Below are positions 16,012 to 25,089 of a stretch of DNA of 47,929 bases, in pieces. Position numbers and translations under genes: made by a program. Under the pieces are notes generated by a model, which worked only from the letters and a program-made list of their open reading frames with translations, did not search any database and had not been told where the DNA came from. The first letter of the stretch is position 1. Every line of letters starts with the position of its first letter. This stretch comes from Caldimonas caldifontis (lineage in GTDB: Bacteria; Pseudomonadota; Gammaproteobacteria; Burkholderiales; Burkholderiaceae_C): NCBI RefSeq assembly GCF_002930615.1, contig NZ_PSNX01000018.1, positions 1-47,929 on the forward strand, read 5' to 3'.

Positions 16012-18556
16012 CGTCTTTCTCCAGTCCAAGGCGGGTGTAGCGGAAAGCGCTGGCGCCGATGCGGAAGCGCAAGCCCTCGGGCGAGGCTTCGGCCTCCAGT
16101 GTCTCGGGCGGGGAATCGCCCTTGAGCCAGTGCGCGGGGAGGGACACGCGGTCGATCGTCGCACCGAAGGGTGAGCGGAGCGGGGTGGCCAGGGGAAGCT
16201 CGAAGGTCGGGCGGCCCAACCGGGTGAGGACGCGCTCGTTTTTGTCCGGGTAATGCAGCTCGCCAAAGGGCTTGTCGTCGAGCACCGACCGCAGGGCCTG
16301 GCGGATCTCGCCGAGGGCTTTGCCCTCGATCATCTGGCCATGGGCCGTCCAGAGGGCTGGCAGGGTGGCGAAGGCATCGGGGTGCGTGGTGCGCTCGATG
16401 CGGCTGCGTGCTTGCTCGGGCAGTTCGACCTGCGGCGCGTCCTGCAGTGAGCGCAGGGTCAGCGCCAGCACGCGGCCATCGGCGTAGACCGAGCCGAGGC
16501 CGGCGGGGCCGCGCAGGGTGCCATCCTGTGCGAGATGGGCTTGCAGCCCACCTTCGGGGATGCGCACCAGTGCGCGGGGCGTAGAGAACCCGGCAGGGCG
16601 ATGGGCGCGGTCGTGCCGGTGCAGGCGGCCGAAGCGCTGGATCAGCACGTCCATGGGCGCGAGATCGGTGATGAGCCAGTCGGCGTCGATGTCGAGGCTC
16701 TGCTCCAGTGTCTGGGTGCCGATCAGCAGTCGCGGTCCGTCCGCGGAGCCCTTGCCCAGCTGTGCCGTCACCGCCGCGTCCAGCCGTTCGCGGTCGGCAC
16801 GGGCGAAGCGGCCATGGTGCGGGCAGCGCACCCCGTCGAGTTGAAATAGCGCGGCGAGAAGCGCGGAATGGTCGCGTTCAAGCGTGGCTTCCACGAGCCG
16901 GAACAGCGCGTTGGCCCGGGCCACGGTGTTGCAGACCACCAGCACGCGAGCGCCGGCCTCGAGCGCCGAGGTGAGGCCGGGCAGCAGGGCGGCATCGTCG
17001 GTGAGGCTGGGCGAGCCGCTCACCTCGATGCTGCGCGTGCGGCTCGCCGGCATGGGCCAGGCCTTGGTGCGCGAGGACAGCAGCGGATAGGGGCGCTGCA
17101 TGGCATCGGCAAGCGGCTGGGGCGGGCGGCCGAAGAACTCGGCGGCCGCCGACTCGCCGAGGGTGGCCGAGAGCAAGAGCGCCCATCCGCCCCGCGCCAG
17201 ATGGCCTTTCAGCAGGGCTTTCAGGGCCTCGCGCATGTAAGGGTCAGAGGCGTGCACTTCGTCGACCACCAGCAGGTGCCGATCCAGGCACACCGAGCGC
17301 AACAGGCTGTGCTTGACCTGCAGCGCTGAGAGCAGGGCCTGGTCGATGGTTCCGACCGCGACCGGCGCGGCGAGGAAGCGCTTGGGCCGTTCGGCCGACC
17401 ACAGGCGTTCTCGCTGCCGGTCCTGCGCGCTGTCGTCCCATAGCGTGCCCTCTGGGGCGGCCAGGGCTGGCGATGCGCCATCCACCTTCACGTAGCCCGG
17501 CGCGGCCAGCAGCACCGGCCCGGGGCGCTCATCAGGCTCGAAGGCGGCCTCGATCGCCTGCAGCACCCGGGCATACAGCTCCCGGGCAGCCACCCGGGTC
17601 GGCAGGGCGAAGTAGAGCCCGTCCACTCGGGCCTCGGCATAGAGCCGGAAGAACCAGGCCAGCGCCGCCTCGGTCTTGCCCGAGCCGGTGTCGGACTCGG
17701 CCAGCAGCAGGCGAACGTCATCGCTGGGCGTGATCTCCCCAGCCAGCGCGGCCTGCAGCGGCGTGGGGCGGAACGCAAAGGTGGTCTCGAACGGCCTGGG
17801 CTCACGCCTGGCCGGGGGCATGAGGCCGATGCGTTCGAGGGCGCGTTGCGCCGCCGCCCGCGCCAGCGCCAGCCGGTCTTCTTCCGGGCTTTGCCGGTAG
17901 GGAAAGAACTGCGTGTCCGAGCCGATCCAGTCGGCCAGCATCACCAGCCCGGCGAAGCGCTGCTGCAGGGCCGGGGTGGCGTCGATGGGTGCCGCCTCGC
18001 CGAAGGCCAGAGGAAAGGCCCCGCGCACGGTGGCCGCCTGGGCATCGAGTGCCGCGAGCGGGTCGTAGCCACCGCTCGCCGTCCACCAATGGCGGGCCTT
18101 TCGTTCGATTCCTGAATGCTGATAATCGCTCTCCGAGACCGGGCGGCCATGGTGGGAGAGGCTGGCGATCAGCATCTGCTTCGCTTGCTCCTCATCCTTG
18201 AACCAGCCGGCAATGTCGCCGAGCAGTGCCTCCCAGCCTGGCGGCCATAACGCCCCGAGATCCCACAGCAGCGCCAATCCCTCGAATACATGCCCGGCCG
18301 TGTCCCTGGCGGCCGGGTCGGCCTTGGCCTGAAAGCCCCGGTTGCACTTGCCGAAATCGTGCAGGAAGGCGAGGACGGTCAGGCGCTCGCACTGAATGGG
18401 GTCGAGGCGTGGGAGCGACCGGGCGATCCCGGGGGCGTCGAGCAGCGCCCGGAAGGTGACCGCCACATCGAGGCAGTGGTCGACGAGAGGATGACGCTCT
18501 CCCGTTTCGGACAGTTTGCCCCACGGCTGTTCGGCAGTCTCAACCATCCTGCGCAA
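16004..18556 (-). CDS. cas3: CRISPR-associated nuclease-helicase Cas3, type I-E
   Basis: 850 aa (E. coli Cas3 is 888). An N-terminal HD nuclease domain has HPLVDHCLDV and FLHDFGK (His66-Asp67); then comes a superfamily 2 helicase with Walker A ESDTGSGKT (~288-295), DEVH box at 432-435, LLSATLGES, and motif VI QRFGRLHRHDR. Cas3 is recruited by Cascade to nick, unwind and degrade the target. The start is a TTG at 18556 or the ATG at 18547; neither has a strong ribosome site. It is the first gene of the operon and divergent from a diguanylate cyclase. Confidence 0.97.
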   Translation of the reverse strand: MRRMVETAEQPWGKLSETGERHPLVDHCLDVAVTFRALLDAPGIARSLPRLDPIQCERLTVLAFLHDFGKCNRGFQAKADPAARDTAGHVFEGLALLWDLGALWPPGWEALLGDIAGWFKDEEQAKQMLIASLSHHGRPVSESDYQHSGIERKARHWWTASGGYDPLAALDAQAATVRGAFPLAFGEAAPIDATPALQQRFAGLVMLADWIGSDTQFFPYRQSPEEDRLALARAAAQRALERIGLMPPARREPRPFETTFAFRPTPLQAALAGEITPSDDVRLLLAESDTGSGKTEAALAWFFRLYAEARVDGLYFALPTRVAARELYARVLQAIEAAFEPDERPGPVLLAAPGYVKVDGASPALAAPEGTLWDDSAQDRQRERLWSAERPKRFLAAPVAVGTIDQALLSALQVKHSLLRSVCLDRHLLVVDEVHASDPYMREALKALLKGHLARGGWALLLSATLGESAAAEFFGRPPQPLADAMQRPYPLLSSRTKAWPMPASRTRSIEVSGSPSLTDDAALLPGLTSALEAGARVLVVCNTVARANALFRLVEATLERDHSALLAALFQLDGVRCPHHGRFARADRERLDAAVTAQLGKGSADGPRLLIGTQTLEQSLDIDADWLITDLAPMDVLIQRFGRLHRHDRAHRPAGFSTPRALVRIPEGGLQAHLAQDGTLRGPAGLGSVYADGRVLALTLRSLQDAPQVELPEQARSRIERTTHPDAFATLPALWTAHGQMIEGKALGEIRQALRSVLDDKPFGELHYPDKNERVLTRLGRPTFELPLATPLRSPFGATIDRVSLPAHWLKGDSPPETLEAEASPEGLRFRIGASAFRYTRLGLEKDDA

Positions 18557-18900
18557 ATTCGTCCCAGCATGGTCGGCATCGCCGCACCCGGTTCACTTTC
18601 TTGTGTGCCTCCACGGTCCTCTGCTGCTCTTTCTGTGCTTCAGAACATGCCCCCGAATGCTTACAAGATGTCACGCTATCCGACACCCCCTTTTGGGGGA
18701 GAAGGATTGCGGGTTTTCACAGTTGGCGGTCGATACAGCCGCCGTGCGCGACGCGGTGCTGGTTCCGATGATTCACGCCCGGCCGTGACGCATTGCGCGC
18801 TTGGTTCACCTCTTCACCAACGGCACCCTCGCAGCCGCCTCCGCACCGGCATCTCGCCGTTACATTCGCGAACAAATCCTCCCGCGACCGGATGCCCTGA
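18557..18900. other. divergent intergenic region, cas3 / diguanylate cyclase
   Basis: 344 bp that must hold the promoters of the cas operon and of the GGDEF gene. The part 18590-18720 is poorer in GC than the genes around it. A perfect CCCCC-TTTT-GGGGG inverted repeat is at about 18686-18699. I find no confident sigma-70 boxes and no gene. Confidence 0.6.
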
Positions 18901-20100
18901 ATGCTGTCGTTCCGCTCGGCCCCGCCTCTTGACCCAGGCACGCTGCTGTTTTCGATTTCGGTGCTGGCCTTGCTGATGGCGGCGATGGCCTTCAGTTCGA
19001 TGCGCACGCTGCCCGATCTGCGCTTTGGCCTGCGCGAGTGGGGCAAGGCGATGCTGGCTGCGGGCGGAGCCTTCCTGCTGTTCTTCTTTCGCGGGCATGC
19101 GCCGTGGTTCCTGGGCTTCGTGGTGGCCAACCTGCTGGTGATGCTGGTGCCGGTGTATGGGCTGCTGGCGCATGCGCGGCTGATGAGCCGCCAGGTGTCG
19201 CGCCGGCTGCTGTGGGGCATCTATGGCTTTGGGGTGAGCGGGGTGGCGGTGTCATATGGCTTGGGCACCTCCACGGCGGTGGCGGTGGTCACGCTGTCGA
19301 GCGCGATTGCGCTGCTCTTCCTGGCCACAGCGGTGCTGGTGCTCAGCCATGCGCGGCAGCACCGCAATGGCGCGGTGTTCGTGGCGGGGCTGGTGATGGC
19401 GGCCATGGCCGCGGGCTTCCTGATGCGTGCGGTGCTGAGCCTGTTCGGGCAGGCCGAGGCGGTGTCGCCGGGCGCGCCGTCGCGGCCGCAGATCGGTGTG
19501 CTGCTGATGGGCGCGCTTTTTGTGGTGGGGGCGTCGATCGGCTTCTTTTCGATGGTGCACGAGCGCCAGCGGCAGGAGGTGCTGGACCGCGCGCGGCGTG
19601 ACGGGCTCACGGGCCTGTTCACGCGCATGGCCTTCATGGACATGGGCCGCGCGCTGGAGCAGGCGCGCCCGCCGGTGCATTTTGCGGTGGCAATGATCGA
19701 CCTCGACCACTTCAAGCTGGTGAACGACACGCACGGCCATGCGGCCGGCGACGTGGTGCTGGCCCACGTGGCGCGGCTGATCGCCAACACGGTGCGCAGC
19801 ACCGACCTGGTGGGCCGCTACGGGGGCGAGGAGTTCTGCGTGCTGCTGCGCGACTGTTCGCTGGGCGAGGCCAGCGTGTTCGCGGCCCGCCTGGTGGAGG
19901 CGGCCCGCCATCAGGCGGTGCGCCTGCCCGGCGGCGGCGAGGTGGCGTTCACGGTGTCGGTAGGCTGCGCCGCGCGGCGGCTGCTGCCGCAGCCCGAAGC
20001 GCTGATGCAGACGCTGGCGCGTGCCGACAAGGCCTTGTATGACGCCAAGCACCAGGGGCGCGACCGCTGGGTGGCGCAGGCGCTGCCGAGCAAGACTTGA
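18901..20100 (+). CDS. membrane-anchored diguanylate cyclase (GGDEF)
   Basis: 399 aa. The first ~220 residues contain about six hydrophobic membrane segments (e.g. TLLFSISVLALLMAAMAF, FLLFFFRGHAPWFLGFVVAN, AVFVAGLVMAAMAAGFLM) without a recognised sensor motif. The C-terminal GGDEF domain has the active-site GGEEF at 308-312 and an allosteric I-site RSTD at 299-302 with the standard five-residue spacing. It is predicted to make cyclic di-GMP from two GTP at the inner membrane, with product inhibition. No EAL domain. The gene is divergent from cas3; no functional link is implied. Confidence 0.93.
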   Translation: MLSFRSAPPLDPGTLLFSISVLALLMAAMAFSSMRTLPDLRFGLREWGKAMLAAGGAFLLFFFRGHAPWFLGFVVANLLVMLVPVYGLLAHARLMSRQVSRRLLWGIYGFGVSGVAVSYGLGTSTAVAVVTLSSAIALLFLATAVLVLSHARQHRNGAVFVAGLVMAAMAAGFLMRAVLSLFGQAEAVSPGAPSRPQIGVLLMGALFVVGASIGFFSMVHERQRQEVLDRARRDGLTGLFTRMAFMDMGRALEQARPPVHFAVAMIDLDHFKLVNDTHGHAAGDVVLAHVARLIANTVRSTDLVGRYGGEEFCVLLRDCSLGEASVFAARLVEAARHQAVRLPGGGEVAFTVSVGCAARRLLPQPEALMQTLARADKALYDAKHQGRDRWVAQALPSKT

Positions 20101-20154
20101 CCTTGTAGCGGCTCCAGGCTCTTCAATGGCGCGGTTGCCACGGAGAACCGCCTC

Positions 20155-20559
20155 ATGTCGTCCACCTCTTTCAACCCTGCCGTCTTCGATCGTCTGCTGG
20201 CCCTGTCGGCCGCGCCCGGCGCATGGCCCAGCGAGGAGCGCTGGCGCTACCTGGAAGCCGCACACGTGGTGGGCCAGACCCGCTTCGTGCCCCACCTGAA
20301 GACGCATGCCCGCATGCTGGCCCTGGCGTGGCACACCCGCGACTGGCCCGAGGTGGCCGGCCAGATGTTTCGCCTCGCCCTGGTGCCGCTGGGCCACACG
20401 CTGGGCCGCCTGCCGCTGGGCAATCCCGGGCGATCCAACGTGAGCGCCTTCCGACCGTTTGCGGTGCGGGAGGATTTGCAGGCCACGATCAATGCCGTGT
20501 CGAAAGACCTGGCCCTGGCTCGTCGTGATGTCACGGAGCGAGATCCAGGAGGGCGTTGA
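20155..20559 (+). CDS. DUF3703 family protein
   Basis: 134 aa. The pattern AHVVGQTRFVPHLKTHARML followed by AGQMFRLALVPLGHTLGRLP and GNPGRSNVSAFRPFAV matches the DUF3703 family, small proteins of unknown function with conserved His residues. It is probably cytosolic or peripheral, with no signal peptide. It starts 54 bp after the diguanylate cyclase stop and may be read through from it. The role is unknown. Confidence 0.7.
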   Translation: MSSTSFNPAVFDRLLALSAAPGAWPSEERWRYLEAAHVVGQTRFVPHLKTHARMLALAWHTRDWPEVAGQMFRLALVPLGHTLGRLPLGNPGRSNVSAFRPFAVREDLQATINAVSKDLALARRDVTERDPGGR

Positions 20560-20680
20560 TGCACGATGCTGCTGACGGGCTGCTGCCATGATGGGCATGG
20601 GGTGGAGTGGCTCACGGCATGCCGGGGGAAGTGGTACTGTTGCGTGCGGCAGGCGCACCCTACAGTCCCATCCTTCCGCC

Positions 20681-21478
20681 ATGAAGAGCCCTGTTTCGTC
20701 CCATCAGTTGGCCACTCAGCTGCACTCGCTGGGGGTGCGCCCGGGCGACCTGCTGGTGGTGCACACCGCGTTTTCCGAGGTGGGGCCGGTGGAAGGTGGG
20801 CCGCAGGGTTTCATCGACGCGCTGCTGCGCTCCGTGGGCCCGATGGGCACGCTGATGATGCCCAGCCTGGCCGATCACGACGACTTGTTCGACCCGGCGG
20901 CCACCCCTTGCCGCAACATGGGCGTGGTGGCCGACACCTTCTGGCGCCTGCCGGGCGTGCTGCGCAGCGACAACCCCCATGCCTTCGCGGCGCGGGGGCC
21001 ACTGGCCGGGCAGTTGCTGGCGCCGCATTCGGTGGTGGTGCCGCACGGGCCGGACAGCCCGCCGGGGCGCGCCATCGTGGCCGGCGGCAAGGTGCTGCTG
21101 GCCGGTGTGGGGCATGACGCGAACACCACCATCCACGTGGCCGAGAACGTGGCCGGTGTGGGCTATGGCTTCGAGGCGCGTTCGGTGGTGCGGCTCGACG
21201 GCGCACTGGTGGAGCTGCGCTACCGCGAGATCGACCACTGCTGCCGCGGCTTCGAGCGGGTGGGCGACGAACTGCGGCGCAGGGGCTGGCAGACCACGGG
21301 GCTGCTGGGGCATGCCGAGGCAGTGCTGGCTCCCTCGGCCCAGGTCTTCGAGGCGGCGTCGGCCCTGCTGGGCCACCACGCCGAGGCCTTGCTGTGCCCG
21401 CAGGGCCAGTGCAACTATTGCGATGCGGCGCGCAGGGCCGCATCGCCGGACGACCATCGGCACGGCGTGCCGGCCTGA
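20681..21478 (+). CDS. AAC(3)-family N-acetyltransferase
   Basis: 265 aa from the ATG at 20681; an in-frame extension to 20588 lacks support. It follows the Antibiotic_NAT/AAC(3) fold: LGVRPGDLLVVHTAFSEVGP near residue 15-35, GPQGFIDALL, PMGTLMMPS, the HAFAARGPLAGQLLAPHS segment with the conserved His, and KVLLAGVGHDANTTIHVAE. Members acetylate the 3-amino group of 2-deoxystreptamine aminoglycosides, but many chromosomal homologs act on other amines or are not resistance genes. It is not in a mobile context here. Resistance should not be assumed. Confidence 0.85.
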   Translation: MKSPVSSHQLATQLHSLGVRPGDLLVVHTAFSEVGPVEGGPQGFIDALLRSVGPMGTLMMPSLADHDDLFDPAATPCRNMGVVADTFWRLPGVLRSDNPHAFAARGPLAGQLLAPHSVVVPHGPDSPPGRAIVAGGKVLLAGVGHDANTTIHVAENVAGVGYGFEARSVVRLDGALVELRYREIDHCCRGFERVGDELRRRGWQTTGLLGHAEAVLAPSAQVFEAASALLGHHAEALLCPQGQCNYCDAARRAASPDDHRHGVPA

Positions 21479-21535
21479 GTTGCGTCGGGCCTCGCGCGGC
21501 GGGGCCGGCAAGGCGGGAACGCCTGCGAGGTGAGC

Positions 21536-23026
21536 ATGGACATGTTTCTTGAACTCGACGGCCAGGGCGAGGTGTACCGACAACTGCACCGCGCCCTGCG
21601 CCAGGCCATTGCCCAGGGGCGCCTGCGCGAAGGGGCGAAGCTGCCCTCGACGCGCGAGCTCGCCCAGCAGATCGGCGTGGCACGCAACACCGTGCTGCTG
21701 GCCTACGAGCTGCTGTGTGCCGAGCACCTGGCGGTGTCGAAGGTGGGCTCGGGCACCTATGTGGCGCGCGGCACCACACCAGCGCGCACGGTGCTGCGGC
21801 CCAAGCCTGCTGCCACCCTGTTGCCGCCGCCCTCGCGTTATGCGCGACGGCTGCGCGACACCGACACCACCTGGTTCCGCCCCACGGGCCAGGCCCTGCG
21901 CTTCAACCTGCAGTACGGCACCCCCATGGTGGACGTGACCATGTACAGCGCCTGGAGCCGGGCGCTGGCACACGCGGCGCAGCACACGGATGCCGGCTAT
22001 CCACCCACCCAGGGCCTGCCGGCCTTGCGCCAGGAGATCGCCGCCTACCTCAGCCAGCGCCGCGGGCTGGTGTGCGACGCCGACGACGTGATCGTGGTGA
22101 ACGGCACGCAGCAGGCCGTGGCGCTCATCGGCCGCCTGCTGCTGGACGAAGGCGACCGCGTGGTGATGGAAGACCCTTCCTTCAAGCTGGCGCGCAACTG
22201 CTTCACTGCACAGGGGGCCCAGCCCTGCTTCGTGCCGGTGGACGACGAGGGGTTGCAGGTGGACGCCCTGCCCGGCGGGCCGCTCAAGCTGGCCTACGTG
22301 ACCCCCTCGCACCAGTACCCCTCGGGCGTGCAGATGTCGATGCGTCGGCGCGTGGCCTTGCTGGCCGCCGCCGTGCAACGGGGCTTCTGGGTGGTGGAAG
22401 ATGACTACGACGGCGAGTTCGGACTGGAGGGTCGTCTGCAGCCCGCGCTGGCGTCGATGGACACGGCCGGCCACGTGATCTACGTGGGCACCTTCTCGAA
22501 GATGCTGCTGCCCTCGATCCGCATGGGCTATATCGTGGCGCCGCGCGCCCTGCGCGACGACCTGCTCAAGGCCAAGCTGCTGGCCGACATTGCCAGCCCC
22601 GGCATCGAACAGGTGGCGCTGGCCCACTTCATGAAGAGCGGTGCCTTCGAACGCCACCTGCGGCGCGGCAACCTGGAGTTGCGCCGGCGACGCCAGGCCC
22701 TGCACGAGGGCGTGGCGCGCTGGTGCGGCGACGACATCGTGCTGCACGACAACGGTGCCGGCATGCATTGCGTGGCCTGGCTGCCGCGGTTCTCGTTCGA
22801 GCAGACGCAGCGGCTCATCGACCTGGCCCGCAGCGAAGGCCTGGGCCTGCATGCCATCCACAACCAGTACCAGCACCCGCCGCGCCACCCCGGGCTGCTG
22901 CTGGGCTTTGCCAGCACCTCGGTGGCGCAGCTGCGCGGCGCGATGAAGCTGCTGGGCGAATGCATCCAGCAGGTCCATGCCCAGCAGGCGGCCGCCGAAC
23001 CGAAGACCGCCATCTGTACACCCTGA
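21536..23026 (+). CDS. MocR/PdxR-type GntR regulator with aminotransferase domain
   Basis: 496 aa from the ATG at 21536 (GAGG five nt upstream); a GTG at 21530 is possible. The N-terminal winged helix covers residues ~1-75 (VYRQLHRALRQAIAQGRL, LPSTRELAQQIGVARNT). The rest is a fold-type I aminotransferase with DDYDGEFGLEG and the PLP lysine region YVGTFSKMLLPSIRMGY. MocR regulators use PLP or an amine ligand to control B6, GABA or taurine genes. The target is not evident; the next gene, a glutathione transferase, is downstream on the same strand, so regulation of that gene or of the upstream acetyltransferase is only possible. Confidence 0.93.
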   Translation: MDMFLELDGQGEVYRQLHRALRQAIAQGRLREGAKLPSTRELAQQIGVARNTVLLAYELLCAEHLAVSKVGSGTYVARGTTPARTVLRPKPAATLLPPPSRYARRLRDTDTTWFRPTGQALRFNLQYGTPMVDVTMYSAWSRALAHAAQHTDAGYPPTQGLPALRQEIAAYLSQRRGLVCDADDVIVVNGTQQAVALIGRLLLDEGDRVVMEDPSFKLARNCFTAQGAQPCFVPVDDEGLQVDALPGGPLKLAYVTPSHQYPSGVQMSMRRRVALLAAAVQRGFWVVEDDYDGEFGLEGRLQPALASMDTAGHVIYVGTFSKMLLPSIRMGYIVAPRALRDDLLKAKLLADIASPGIEQVALAHFMKSGAFERHLRRGNLELRRRRQALHEGVARWCGDDIVLHDNGAGMHCVAWLPRFSFEQTQRLIDLARSEGLGLHAIHNQYQHPPRHPGLLLGFASTSVAQLRGAMKLLGECIQQVHAQQAAAEPKTAICTP

Positions 23027-23163
23027 GCTAGCCTCAATCGGCCTCCCGTGCAGACGCGTGTGGCTTCGCCCCACATCGACTGGGGGATCGACGCCGCCGG
23101 CAAACGGCGTGTCGCAGACGTCGAACAATGGGCGCCACCTGAGGACATCACATGGAGGACCCC

Positions 23164-23874
23164 ATGACCGCACTCGATCGCTTTCCCATCACGAAGAAGT
23201 GGCCTGCCCAGCACCCCGACCGCCTGCAGCTGTATTCGCTGCCCACGCCCAACGGCGTGAAGGTGTCCATCGCGCTGGAAGAGCTGGGCCTGCCCTATGA
23301 GCCGCACCTGGTGCGCTTCGACACCAACGACCAGCTCTCGCCCGAGTTCCTGTCGCTCAACCCGAACAACAAGATCCCCGCCATCATCGACCCGAACGGG
23401 CCGAAGGGCGAGCCGCTGGCCTTGTTCGAGTCGGGGGCCATCCTGTTTTACCTGGCCGAGAAGACGGGCCGTCTCCTGCCGGCCGACCCGGCCGCGCGGT
23501 ATGAAACCCTGCAGTGGGTGATGTTCCAGATGGGCGGCATCGGGCCGATGTTCGGCCAGCTCGGCTTCTTCCACAAGTTCGCCGGCAAGGACTACGAAGA
23601 CAAGCGCCCGCGCGACCGCTACGTGGCCGAATCGAAGCGCCTGCTCTCGGTGCTGGACCGGCGCCTCGACGGGCGCGAGTGGATCATGGGCAGCGACTAC
23701 ACCATCGCCGACATCGCCACCTTCCCCTGGGTGAACAACCTGATCGGCTTCTACGGGGCTGGCGAGCTGGTGGGCTTCAACGAGTTCGCCAATGTCAACC
23801 GCGTGCTGCAGGCCTTCGTGGCACGCCCGGCCGTGCAGCGCGGGCTCACGATCCCGGCAAGGCCGGCGGGCTGA
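23164..23874 (+). CDS. glutathione S-transferase, YghU/nu class
   Basis: 236 aa from the ATG at 23164, which has GGAGG at the right distance; a frame start at 23152 is less likely. The N-terminal thioredoxin-like domain carries LYSLPTPNGVKVSIALEELG, NPNNKIPAI and ESGAILFYLAEK, the glutathione-binding pattern of the Ure2p/YghU group. The helical C-terminal domain follows. Likely roles are disulfide-bond reductase or peroxidase activity with glutathione. Its 3' end overlaps the convergent TetR gene by 29 bp. Confidence 0.92.
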   Translation: MTALDRFPITKKWPAQHPDRLQLYSLPTPNGVKVSIALEELGLPYEPHLVRFDTNDQLSPEFLSLNPNNKIPAIIDPNGPKGEPLALFESGAILFYLAEKTGRLLPADPAARYETLQWVMFQMGGIGPMFGQLGFFHKFAGKDYEDKRPRDRYVAESKRLLSVLDRRLDGREWIMGSDYTIADIATFPWVNNLIGFYGAGELVGFNEFANVNRVLQAFVARPAVQRGLTIPARPAG

Positions 23875-24448
23875 ACGCTTCGAACAGGCTGCGCACCGCC
23901 TGCTCCCACACCCGCCGCGGCACCTTCGTGCCCGGCGCGGCCAGCCGCAGCGCCAGCGCGTTCAGCGCCCCGTTGAGCATCGTGGCCAGCAGCTCGGGCG
24001 AGCCCTCGTAGCGCAGCACCCCTTCGGCCAGCGCAGCCTCGATGCCTTCGCGCAGAGCCTGCTGGCCCAGGCGGCGATCGAGCGCTTCCCAGCGCGACCA
24101 GCCCAGCACGGTGGGGGCATCCAGCAGCCAGATGCGCTGCACGCCCGGCTGGGTGACGAAGCGCAGCCACGCCAGCGAGCCCTGCACCAGGGCTTCGAGC
24201 GGGTCGTCCACCCTTTCGGTGGCGGCCTCAATGGCGGGCACCGCTTCTTCGCACAACTGCAGGCACACGGCCTCGAACAGCGCGGCCTTGTCGGCGAAGT
24301 GGTGGTACATGGCACCACGGCGCACACCGGCGCCTTCCAGGATCGCTTCGGTGCCGGTGGCGGCATAGCCGTGCTCGGAAAACAGCGCACGCGCCGTGTC
24401 GATCAGGCGGGCGCGGGTCTGCGCGGTGCGTTCTGCGTTGGTGGCCAT
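23846..24448 (-). CDS. TetR-family repressor
   Basis: 200 aa. The N-terminal helix-turn-helix (residues ~10-55) reads ARLIDTARALFSEHGYAAT and ILEGAGVRRGAMYHHFADK, typical of TetR. The ligand domain is helical and not assigned. It is divergent from a VOC-fold gene, and the 77 bp between them hold two palindromes sharing ACAGAC/GTCTGT, the likely operators for autorepression and control of the VOC gene. Its 3' end overlaps the glutathione transferase gene. Confidence 0.93.
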   Translation of the reverse strand: MATNAERTAQTRARLIDTARALFSEHGYAATGTEAILEGAGVRRGAMYHHFADKAALFEAVCLQLCEEAVPAIEAATERVDDPLEALVQGSLAWLRFVTQPGVQRIWLLDAPTVLGWSRWEALDRRLGQQALREGIEAALAEGVLRYEGSPELLATMLNGALNALALRLAAPGTKVPRRVWEQAVRSLFEAFSPPALPGS

Positions 24449-24462
24449 GATCTCGATGGTAC

Positions 24463-24492
24463 TTTACAGACAGTCTGTCCGTAAACTACATT
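24463..24492 (+). promoter_or_regulatory. putative promoter of the VOC gene
   Basis: TTTACA (24463-24468, 5/6 to the -35 consensus) and TACATT (24487-24492, 4/6 to the -10) are 18 bp apart and lie 34 bp from the VOC start codon. The first palindrome covers the -35 end and spacer, so repressor binding would block polymerase. Confidence 0.5.
24466..24478. promoter_or_regulatory. TetR operator 1
   Basis: ACAGAC-A-GTCTGT, a perfect 6-bp inverted repeat around one base. It lies 18 bp from the tetR start and overlaps the forward promoter. Confidence 0.75.
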
Positions 24493-24493
24493 T

Positions 24494-24512
24494 AACAGAC
24501 AGATTGTCTGTT
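24494..24512. promoter_or_regulatory. TetR operator 2
   Basis: AACAGACA-GAT-TGTCTGTT, a perfect 8-bp inverted repeat around three bases. It shares the ACAGAC core with operator 1, centre-to-centre about 31 bp (three helix turns). It sits just downstream of the VOC -10 box. Confidence 0.8.
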
Positions 24513-24525
24513 TATGGAGATCCTC

Positions 24526-24948
24526 ATGCGCTTCAGCGACCGCTACCCCCTCATCGTCACCCCCCACAAGAACGCCTGCCGCGACTTCTGGGTGCGCCAC
24601 CTCGGCTTCGAGGTGGGCTTCGACAGCACCTGGTTCGTCTGGCTGCACAGCGGCGACGGCTCGGCCAGCATCGCCTTCATGACGCCCGACCACCCGTCGG
24701 CCCCGCCGGGGCCCGAACCCTTCTCGGGCCGCGGCCTGTGCTTCGAGATGCAGGTCGACGACGTGGACGCGGCGTTTGCCGAAGCCACGCAACGGGCGCT
24801 GCCCGTCGGCTACCCGCTCACCGACGAAGCCTTCGGACAACGCCGCTTCGGCTTCACCGACCCTTCCGGCCTGTGGGTGGACGTGGTGCAGCAGACCGAA
24901 CCCGCTGCCGGCTGGTGGGACCGCTACATGCTCGATCCAGCCTCCTGA
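24526..24948 (+). CDS. VOC-fold (glyoxalase/bleomycin-resistance) protein
   Basis: 140 aa from the ATG at 24526 (GGAG 7-8 nt upstream); an ATG at 24514 lies inside the operator. The beta-alpha-beta-beta-beta repeats fit the vicinal-oxygen-chelate fold: CRDFWVRHLGFEVGFDSTWF in the first and FGFTDPSGLWVDVVQQ in the second. Metal ligands resemble those of small glyoxalase or dioxygenase-like family members, but the typical His at the N-terminus is not clear. Control by the adjacent TetR suggests a detoxification or ligand-binding role. Confidence 0.85.
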   Translation: MRFSDRYPLIVTPHKNACRDFWVRHLGFEVGFDSTWFVWLHSGDGSASIAFMTPDHPSAPPGPEPFSGRGLCFEMQVDDVDAAFAEATQRALPVGYPLTDEAFGQRRFGFTDPSGLWVDVVQQTEPAAGWWDRYMLDPAS

Positions 24949-25089
24949 GAGACAGTAGCCCAGCAGTAAACGATCGGCCGATACAAGGTCATCGCACCCC
25001 GGCGTGAGGTCTTGTGGCGCCGGCTTGAGCCTGGCCCACGGCATCGCTAGCCTCGAAGGCTCCTGGACGATCTGCTGGACTGCCTATCC

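Noticed and set aside
20660-23173. 837-codon minus-strand frame across the acetyltransferase and MocR genes
   Set aside because: Antisense to two well-supported genes; no recognised domain; typical of high-GC DNA.
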